64,000 bases of DNA. Source: Begonia masoniana. Lineage: Eukaryota > Streptophyta > Magnoliopsida > Cucurbitales > Begoniaceae. The position numbers and the translations under genes are program-made. The DNA lies in NCBI GenBank assembly GCA_022432975.1, contig CM039509.1, forward strand, positions 12,852,095 to 12,916,094. Direction: 5' to 3'. Positions 56,667 to 64,000 of this stretch are shown piece after piece. Below the pieces are notes generated by a model that was not told the DNA's origin, did no database searches, and saw only the letters and a program-made list of their open reading frames with translations. How positions within the stretch are numbered: position 1 is the first letter of the stretch; each line of letters begins with the position of its first letter.

Positions 56667-57227
56667 TGTAACACCCGAAATTTTCCTAGCGTGTAACTTA
56701 GAAGTGTTATGGGAGTTAATTATTCAAGATCTATGAGATATGTGATGAGGGTTGTAAGTGTTGAGCAAAATGAAAGTTTTATGGGTTGACAAGTCAAAAG
56801 CTTAAGGAGAAATTGAAAAGTCAAAAATGTATGAACCAATAAGAAGTGAATATTTAAATGAATGCAATTAAATGGAAGAGGTGGTTTAGAGAGTGAACCA
56901 CGTTGGATTAATGAAGGAAAGAAGAAAGGATTGAATGTGGAGAGAAGGAGGTTTGACCATTCAAACCCACATGTGTTTGAAAAGTCAAAAGAATTTACCA
57001 ACCAATAGAAAATTTGTCATTTAATGAAATAAAATTTGAGAAAAATTAAGATGGAAAAGAGATTTAAGGTGGCAGCCACGTTGGGATTAAAAGAGAAGGG
57101 GGAAGGGTTGAATTGAAATTTTAGAGAAATTATGGCAAAAACAAAAAAGTAGAAGAAATATTAAGTTAAAAAGACAAAATTGGAAAAACAAAAGCTAGTC
57201 ATCTTCTCCTCTTTCTTCCTCTCCACG
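54928..57227 (+). mobile_element. element H, copy 3, part left of the E insertion
   Basis: Target duplication ATTTT at 54923-54927, then a clean LTR start TGTAACACCC at 54928 (corrupted in copies 1 and 2). Two tandem LTR-start/interior-end units follow, and then the 3' LTR start at 56667. Element E interrupts it at 57227 with CCACG at 57223-57227. This is the least damaged copy of the locus. Confidence 0.8.
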
Positions 57228-59343
57228 TGTAACGCCCCGAGTTATCTGAACCCGGTTTGTCACACAAACTCTGTACATGACTAAAATTTCTACCATATTA
57301 TTTTTTTTAAAAAATAAACTTGCAGCGGAAATCATTTGAACAAACTGAAAGCTAAACAAAATCATAAAAAGTGTTTGGATGATCGGGCGAAATGTTAGAA
57401 ATATTCGTCCAAGAGAAAATAAGAGTTAAATCACGAATTTCTTTAAAAGTGGAGAAGGTCAAACGCATCCGCCGCTGAACCGAGTCAACGGAAGAGGCTG
57501 AAAACAGAAAACAGAAGACATCATCCGGTCACAAGCGACAAAATCTACACCTTCCGATGGTTTTACTCACGACATCCACCGGTCGCTAAACGACAAAAGA
57601 CTTCCTACATCATCCGGTGAATTTACACACGACATCCACCGGTGACTAAACGACAAAAGACTCCCTACATCATCCGGTGAATTTACACACGACATCCACC
57701 GGTGACTAAACGACAAAAACTCCCTACATCATCCGGTGAATTTACTGAGACAACATCCGATAGACTTAAACCTACACCTTCCGATGACGTCAGTACGCAT
57801 CTGCCGATGAGTTTACTGAGACATCATCCGATGGCTTTTCTAAAGACATCTTCCGATGGACAACATAACTCAACATTTACCGATAGACATCATCTACCGG
57901 TAGAAAACAGAATACATTTCGACTACTCCTCACTATACATACACAACACCAATTACATAAAGGAATTTGCTTACTTTTCCAAGACCATTCAGAAACAACT
58001 CAAACCATTACATTAATCAAATCCAGTAAAAATAACATTTAAAACTCGACATATCACTGTTATCAGAAAAATCTCAAAAAAAAGTGTTCAAAGTACTGAA
58101 ACCACTACTGTTATGGAAACTTAACATTTCTAAATTTCAAACACTGTCAACTAAACCTTCTCACCAACAAACATCAGTTGAATCGCCTCATCAGTTCACC
58201 AGGTCTGTAGCATGAGTGTGCACCCCCAACCAGTCTATCCCTCAATAAACTCAGAGATTCACCTGCTGTCACTTCTTCACCTACATCACAAAACTCATCT
58301 ATTAGCCTAATGCTAAGTAAGCAAAGCAATGATAAAAGAAAAGAATGAAATGCCGAAACATAAATTCCTAAACATGCAATTTCTACTTTCTCCTCTCAGT
58401 TGTTCATGCGTTGTTTCTGATCAGATCCCCTTGTGAAATTGGGAGTTGGATCAACTCTCGCAAAGTATAAATATCCACTGTCTCATTAAGGGTTGGATTA
58501 GCTCCCTTAACAGTAAGGCTAATTCACTGTTCAGATCCCCCTGTGAAATTGGGAGTTGGATCAACTCTCCCAAAGTATAAATATCCACTGTCTCATTAAG
58601 GGGCGGATTATTTCCCTTAACAGTAAAACTGATTCACATAACTGTTTCAATATGTTCAATCCTTACCATGCCAACATGCATTCAAATTCATTTTCGTATA
58701 CTTTTAAAACATGATGCATAACGCACAGACACATCCCAGTAAACACAATCCTAACGTTTTGTGATGTAGGCCCGAAGGCACAAGCAAACTTTACTTACCT
58801 GGCTCTCCTGGAAATGCTCGGTTTCAAACTACTTCAGAAGTCTTCTCACCTAGGTCATAGAAAGGATATCAATTAGATTTTTTCTAAGCCTCATTCTAAT
58901 CTATTCAGGAAATCATGGGAAACTAGCTTGGAAGCTTAGTTCATGGTGTATTTCCGATTCAACACTACACCCGAGCTCAACTCTCTCACAGTATTCCTCG
59001 AAACTTCACGCATTGTACTCCCTCAGCTATCTAATTGTTAAAATCACAGACAGACTAAGAGAGCTTACCTAGGTTGAAAGAGAATCGAGTGAGGAAGAAA
59101 TCGCTCGAAGGTTTTCTGTTGAAGAGCTGAAGGCTGGGAGAGAAATAAGGGAATTGGTGGCGGCTACCGAGCACTAAACCCCAACTCACTAACCTTAAAT
59201 ACATTATCCATTTTTAAATCTTTAATTACCTTTCTGCCCTTGCCTAGTCATTTATTAACCTAATCAATAACTCCCTCAACCCTTCTATAAAGTACATCAT
59301 TAATAATAATTTAAATTTTGACTCAATGGAACCGGGTGCTACA
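57228..59343 (-). repeat. 3' LTR of element E, copy 3
   Basis: TGTAACGCCCC to GGTGCTACA, 2116 bp. It shows the tandem units clearly: ACATCATCCGGTGAATTTAC at 57607, 57667 and 57726 (period 59-60), with CCACCGGTGACTAAACGAC between. The duplicated ~109-bp block starts at about 58420 and 58529. Confidence 0.93.
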
Positions 59344-59429
59344 ATCTACCCTCCTTAAAAGAATTTTGTCCTCAAAATTCAGTACCTGAATAGTTCCGGA
59401 TATTGGTCCATCATGTCCTGCTAGCGCTC

Positions 59430-60109
59430 CTATGTTGTCTCCTCAACATTCTGGTTGTGCCATAAGACCTTTACCAGTGGAACCTTTTTGTTGCGTAATA
59501 CCTTTACTGCATAATCTAAGATCCTTACTGGTTTCTCCTCATAAGTAAGAGTAGGAATGACTTCAATGTTCTGCTGTTCTATAATCTGTGAAGGATCTCT
59601 AACACATTTCTTTAGTATGGAAACGTGAAACACATTATGAATTCCCTCTAGAGAGGCTGGTAACTGAAGTTGATATGCTGACTTCCCAATTCTCTTCACG
59701 ATTTGGAAAGGCCCAATATATCTGGGGTTTAACTTGCCTCTTTTCCCAAATCTCACAACTCCTTTGAAAGGTGACACCTTAAGGAAAACTTCATTACCAA
59801 CATCAAATTCTAATTCTCTTCGTCTTTTGTCTGCATAGCTTTTCTGCCGACTTTGAGCTGTTAAGATCCTTTGTCGGATAAGAGCAATCTTCTCCACTGT
59901 CTGCTGCACAATGTCAAGACCAATCAACTGTGCCTCTCCAACTTCATTCCAATACAATGGAGATCTGCACTTCCGTCCATACAATGCCTCGTATGGTGTC
60001 ATGCCTATTGTTTCCTGAAAACTGTTATTATAAGAGAACTCAACCAATGGTAAATACTTACTCCAAGAACCTTGAAATTCCAGCCACAAGCCCGAAGCAT
60101 ATCCTCCAA
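59430..60109 (-). CDS. integrase C-terminal half (element E, copy 3)
   Basis: Same protein as 20414-21094, with GPF module and chromodomain-like tail, ending at the same premature TAG. One base is missing at about 60083 (CCAGCCACAAG against CCAGCACACAAG), which throws the first nine codons out of frame. Confidence 0.88.
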
Positions 60110-60112
60110 CGT

Positions 60113-60421
60113 TTAGATAGTTCTCTCGGATTGTCCATTGGTTTGAGGATGAAAGGCTGTGCTAAAACTAAGCTGTGTCCCCATAGCCTTGTGCAAACTT
60201 TTCCAAAACTTAGATGTAAATCTGGAGTCTCGGTCTGAAACTATGGTGTTTGGAACACCATGCAGTCTAACAACTTCGTGCACATACAACTCAGCCAATT
60301 GATCCATCGAGTATGTTATCTTCATTGGCAAAAAGTGAGCTGATTTGGTTAAACGATCAACTACTACCCAGATTGCATCGTGACCTTTTACTGTTTTAGG
60401 TAATCCTATAACAAAATCCAT
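60113..60421 (-). CDS. integrase catalytic core fragment, repeat unit 1 (element E, copy 3)
   Basis: 102 codons identical to 21098-21406: D2, D63, E99; TAA downstream and TAG upstream as in the other units. Confidence 0.9.
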   Translation of the reverse strand: MDFVIGLPKTVKGHDAIWVVVDRLTKSAHFLPMKITYSMDQLAELYVHEVVRLHGVPNTIVSDRDSRFTSKFWKSLHKAMGTQLSFSTAFHPQTNGQSERTI

Positions 60422-60439
60422 AGTTATTTGTTCCCATTT

Positions 60440-61462
60440 CTATTCGGGAACTGGTAAGGGTTGTAATGTTCCTGAGGGTCTCTGATGTTCAGCTTTGACT
60501 TGCTGGCAGACCAGACATGACTCCACATACTCCGCCACACTTCTCTTTATATCTGGCCACCAATAATGCTGCTTGAGATCCCTGTACAACTTCGTACTTC
60601 CAGGATGAACAGAAAGTCTGGAGGAATGAGCCTCAGATAGGATCTCCTTCCTAAGCTCAGTATCAGCCGGAACAAACCATCTATTTCGAAACTTGAGAAT
60701 TCCATCAGCTGAGCAGTTGAAATCCGACTTGTCAGTAGATTCTATGCACAACTTATACTTATTACACTCAGTGTCATTCATTTGAACTTCCTTTATTTTC
60801 TCCAAAATAGTTGGCCTCAAAGATATGGCTGAAAGCATGGCTGACACACTAGACACAGCTTCCAGGTTAAATCTTTGGAATTCTGTCTCTAAAGCCTTTG
60901 GTATGTCTAGAGTCAAAGCAGAAACTAAAGGGGTCACTCTACTCAAAGCATCAGCTACTACATTCGCCTTGCCAGGGTGGTACTTAATCTCAAAATCATA
61001 GTCTTTGACAAACTCTAACCACCTACGTTGCCTCATATTTAGTTCCTTTTGCGTGAAAATATATTTCAGACTTTTATGATCCGAAAATACCTCACAGGTT
61101 TGTCCATACAGGTAGTGCCTCCAAATCTTTAATGCAAAGACCACAGCAGCTAGTTCTAAGTCATGTGTACGATAGTTCTTCTCATGTGTCTTTAACTGTC
61201 TTGAGGCATAGGCTATTACTCTTCCCTCTTGCATCAAGACACAGCCAAATCCAACCTTGGATGCGTCAAGACCAATCAACTGTGCCTCTCCAACTTCATT
61301 CCAATACAATGGAGATCTGCACTTCCGTCCATACAATGCCTCGTATGGTGTCATGCCTATTGTTTCCTGAAAACTGTTATTATAAGAGAACTCAACCAAT
61401 GGTAAATACTTACTCCAAGAACCTTGAAATTCCAGCACACAAGCCCGAAGCATATCCTCCAA
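60440..61462 (-). CDS. 340-codon integrase/RNase H chimera, unit 1 (element E, copy 3)
   Basis: Identical in protein to 22777-23799. Unlike unit 1 of copy 2, which lost a base, this unit is open throughout, so the frameshift at about 21591 is private to copy 2 or is a sequencing error there. Confidence 0.87.
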   Translation of the reverse strand: MEDMLRACVLEFQGSWSKYLPLVEFSYNNSFQETIGMTPYEALYGRKCRSPLYWNEVGEAQLIGLDASKVGFGCVLMQEGRVIAYASRQLKTHEKNYRTHDLELAAVVFALKIWRHYLYGQTCEVFSDHKSLKYIFTQKELNMRQRRWLEFVKDYDFEIKYHPGKANVVADALSRVTPLVSALTLDIPKALETEFQRFNLEAVSSVSAMLSAISLRPTILEKIKEVQMNDTECNKYKLCIESTDKSDFNCSADGILKFRNRWFVPADTELRKEILSEAHSSRLSVHPGSTKLYRDLKQHYWWPDIKRSVAEYVESCLVCQQVKAEHQRPSGTLQPLPVPE

Positions 61463-61465
61463 CGT

Positions 61466-61774
61466 TTAGATAGTTCTCTCGGATTGTCCATTGGTTTGAG
61501 GATGAAAGGCTGTGCTAAAACTAAGCTGTGTCCCCATAGCCTTGTGCAAACTTTTCCAAAACTTAGATGTAAATCTGGAGTCTCGGTCTGAAACTATGGT
61601 GTTTGGAACACCATGCAGTCTAACAACTTCGTGCACATACAACTCAGCCAATTGATCCATCGAGTATGTTATCTTCATTGGCAAAAAGTGAGCTGATTTG
61701 GTTAAACGATCAACTACTACCCAGATTGCATCGTGACCTTTTACTGTTTTAGGTAATCCTATAACAAAATCCAT
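61466..61774 (-). CDS. integrase catalytic core fragment, repeat unit 2 (element E, copy 3)
   Basis: 102 codons, same catalytic residues and same bounding stops as the other core fragments. Confidence 0.9.
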   Translation of the reverse strand: MDFVIGLPKTVKGHDAIWVVVDRLTKSAHFLPMKITYSMDQLAELYVHEVVRLHGVPNTIVSDRDSRFTSKFWKSLHKAMGTQLSFSTAFHPQTNGQSERTI

Positions 61775-61792
61775 AGTTATTTGTTCCCATTT

Positions 61793-62815
61793 CTATTCGG
61801 GAACTGGTAAGGGTTGTAATGTTCCTGAGGGTCTCTGATGTTCAGCTTTGACTTGCTGGCAGACCAGACATGACTCCACATACTCCGCCACACTTCTCTT
61901 TATATCTGGCCACCAATAATGCTGCTTGAGATCCCTGTACAACTTCGTACTTCCAGGATGAACAGAAAGTCTGGAGGAATGAGCCTCAGATAGGATCTCC
62001 TTCCTAAGCTCAGTATCAGCCGGAACAAACCATCTATTTCGAAACTTGAGAATTCCATCAGCTGAGCAGTTGAAATCCGACTTGTCAGTAGATTCTATGC
62101 ACAACTTATACTTATTACACTCAGTGTCATTCATTTGAACTTCCTTTATTTTCTCCAAAATAGTTGGCCTCAAAGATATGGCTGAAAGCATGGCTGACAC
62201 ACTAGACACAGCTTCCAGGTTAAATCTTTGGAATTCTGTCTCTAAAGCCTTTGGTATGTCTAGAGTCAAAGCAGAAACTAAAGGGGTCACTCTACTCAAA
62301 GCATCAGCTACTACATTCGCCTTGCCAGGGTGGTACTTAATCTCAAAATCATAGTCTTTGACAAACTCTAACCACCTACGTTGCCTCATATTTAGTTCCT
62401 TTTGCGTGAAAATATATTTCAGACTTTTATGATCCGAAAATACCTCACAGGTTTGTCCATACAGGTAGTGCCTCCAAATCTTTAATGCAAAGACCACAGC
62501 AGCTAGTTCTAAGTCATGTGTACGATAGTTCTTCTCATGTGTCTTTAACTGTCTTGAGGCATAGGCTATTACTCTTCCCTCTTGCATCAAGACACAGCCA
62601 AATCCAACCTTGGATGCGTCAAGACCAATCAACTGTGCCTCTCCAACTTCATTCCAATACAATGGAGATCTGCACTTCCGTCCATACAATGCCTCGTATG
62701 GTGTCATGCCTATTGTTTCCTGAAAACTGTTATTATAAGAGAACTCAACCAATGGTAAATACTTACTCCAAGAACCTTGAAATTCCAGCACACAAGCCCG
62801 AAGCATATCCTCCAA
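61793..62815 (-). CDS. 340-codon integrase/RNase H chimera, unit 2 (element E, copy 3)
   Basis: Same protein as 60440-61462, with D66, E103, D128 and D171 of RNase H and the HHCC zinc residues. Ile at 'WWPDIKRS' marks it as a derived unit. Confidence 0.87.
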   Translation of the reverse strand: MEDMLRACVLEFQGSWSKYLPLVEFSYNNSFQETIGMTPYEALYGRKCRSPLYWNEVGEAQLIGLDASKVGFGCVLMQEGRVIAYASRQLKTHEKNYRTHDLELAAVVFALKIWRHYLYGQTCEVFSDHKSLKYIFTQKELNMRQRRWLEFVKDYDFEIKYHPGKANVVADALSRVTPLVSALTLDIPKALETEFQRFNLEAVSSVSAMLSAISLRPTILEKIKEVQMNDTECNKYKLCIESTDKSDFNCSADGILKFRNRWFVPADTELRKEILSEAHSSRLSVHPGSTKLYRDLKQHYWWPDIKRSVAEYVESCLVCQQVKAEHQRPSGTLQPLPVPE

Positions 62816-62818
62816 CGT

Positions 62819-63127
62819 TTAGATAGTTCTCTCGGATTGTCCATTGGTTTGAGGATGAAAGGCTGTGCTAAAACTAAGCTGTGTCCCCATAGCCTTGTGC
62901 AAACTTTTCCAAAACTTAGATGTAAATCTGGAGTCTCGGTCTGAAACTATGGTGTTTGGAACACCATGCAGTCTAACAACTTCGTGCACATACAACTCAG
63001 CCAATTGATCCATCGAGTATGTTATCTTCATTGGCAAAAAGTGAGCTGATTTGGTTAAACGATCAACTACTACCCAGATTGCATCGTGACCTTTTACTGT
63101 TTTAGGTAATCCTATAACAAATCCATA
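62819..63127 (-). CDS. integrase catalytic core fragment, repeat unit 3 (element E, copy 3)
   Basis: Same 102-codon core except for a one-base loss at about 63119 (ACAAATCC against ACAAAATCC), which changes the first codons. Catalytic residues unchanged. Confidence 0.87.
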   Translation of the reverse strand, partial: YGFVIGLPKTVKGHDAIWVVVDRLTKSAHFLPMKITYSMDQLAELYVHEVVRLHGVPNTIVSDRDSRFTSKFWKSLHKAMGTQLSFSTAFHPQTNGQSERTI

Positions 63128-63144
63128 GTTATTTGTTCCCATTT

Positions 63145-64000
63145 CTATTCGGGAACTGGTAAGGGTTGTAATGTTCCTGAGGGTCTCTGATGTTCAGCTT
63201 TGACTTGCTGGCAGACCAGACATGACTCCACATACTCCGCCACACTTCTCTTCATATCTGGCCACCAATAATGCTGCTTGAGATCCCTGTACAACTTCGT
63301 ACTTCCAGGATGAACAGAAAGTCTGGAGGAATGAGCCTCAGATAGGATCTCCTTCCTAAGCTCAGTATCAGCCGGAACAAACCATCTATTTCGAAACTTG
63401 AGAATTCCATCAGCTGAGCAGTTGAAATCCGACTTGTCAGTAGATTCTATGCACAACTTATACTTATTACACTCAGTGTCATTCATTTGAACTTCCTTTA
63501 TTTTCTCCAAAATAGTTGGCCTCAAAGATATGGCTGAAAGCATGGCTGACACACTAGACACAGCTTCCAGGTTAAATCTTTGGAATTCTGTCTCTAAAGC
63601 CTTTGGTATGTCTAGAGTCAAAGCAGAAACTAAAGGGGTCACTCTACTCAAAGCATCAGCTACTACATTCGCCTTGCCAGGGTGGTACTTAATCTCAAAA
63701 TCATAGTCTTTGACAAACTCTAACCACCTACGTTGCCTCATATTTAGTTCCTTTTGCGTGAAATATATTTCAGACTTTTATGATCCGAAAATACCTCACA
63801 GGTTTGTCCATACAGGTAGTGCCTCCAAATCTTTAATGCAAAGACCACAGCAGCTAGTTCTAAGTCATGTGTACGATAGTTCTTCTCATGTGTCTTTAAC
63901 TGTCTTGAGGCATAGGCTATTACTCTTCCCTCTTGCATCAAGACACAGCCAAATCCAACCTTGGATGCGTCACAGTAATGCTAACTTACCATTTTCTACA
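63145..64000 (-). CDS. RNase H and integrase zinc domain, ancestral unit (element E, copy 3, cut at window end)
   Basis: Corresponds to 24130-24999, with Met in 'WWPDMKRS'. A one-base loss at about 63760 (GTGAAATATA against GTGAAAATATA) splits it into two frames (63145-63741 and 63744-63941). The frame runs towards the reverse transcriptase outside the window. Confidence 0.87.

Larger units (their letters stand above)
59917..63972 (-). repeat. triplicated pol segment in element E, copy 3
   Basis: Units 59917-61268 (1352 bp), 61269-62621 (1353) and 62622-63972 (1351), with the same GTCA junctions as in copy 2. The informative site is T,T,C at 60548, 61901 and 63253, the same pattern as in copy 2. 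The few length differences are single-base losses. Confidence 0.95.
57228..64000 (-). mobile_element. element E, copy 3, running off the window
   Basis: 3' LTR and pol of E with the same triplication and the same stop codons as the copy at 18237-29828, inserted at the same H position with the same target duplication CCACG. Reverse transcriptase, gag and the 5' LTR lie beyond 64000. Confidence 0.93.

Overview
This window is non-genic nuclear DNA from a flowering plant, probably a eudicot; the species cannot be told. It consists almost entirely of nested long terminal repeat (LTR) retrotransposons of the Ty3/gypsy chromovirus type (Tekay/Del-like: LTRs of 2.1-2.7 kb, initiator-tRNA-Met primer sites, a chromodomain-like integrase tail), with one dead MULE transposase gene. 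No intact host gene is visible. It is a draft scaffold: three gaps of exactly 100 N join four contigs, and the window opens with 1089 consecutive A.

Layout. 1-3083: poly(A), then LTR debris of minus-strand elements. 3184-32167: two direct copies of one 13.4-kb block (3361-16785 and 16786-30206). Each holds element 'H' (plus strand, 5' LTR cut short) with element 'E' (minus strand) inserted in its 3' LTR. The first copy is riddled with small indels; the second is clean. 32268-40234: a dead reverse transcriptase fragment, a ~645-bp tandem repeat array broken by a 2.6-kb solo LTR with a perfect target duplication, and the MULE pseudogene. 40235-47411: element 'F' (minus strand), whose integrase gene is split by a second solo LTR. 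47512-54137: element 'G' (plus strand), with a nearly intact gag but a collapsed pol. 54138-64000: a third copy of the H+E locus, running off the window.

The most unusual item is in element E. A 1353-bp (451-codon) piece of pol, running from RNase H through the integrase core, is present three times in tandem and in frame. The junction is a 4-bp microhomology (GTCA) that contains the first RNase H catalytic Asp codon, so each junction makes an integrase-to-RNase H chimera that keeps the RNase H active-site residues. The same triplication, internal stop codons and insertion site (target duplication CCACG) occur in all three copies of E. The copies therefore descend from, or are repeated assemblies of, one locus.

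A second theme is a block of perfect palindromes and hairpins about 365-470 bp from the 3' end of several long LTRs. Different LTRs build it from different sequence (CGATCGATCG cores in some, GC-rich inverted repeats in G), and one related LTR seems to lack it.

Nothing here suggests an active element: every pol frame has stops, frameshifts or deletions. Many stops sit where Gln or Trp is expected, as deamination of methylated cytosine in silenced DNA would produce.
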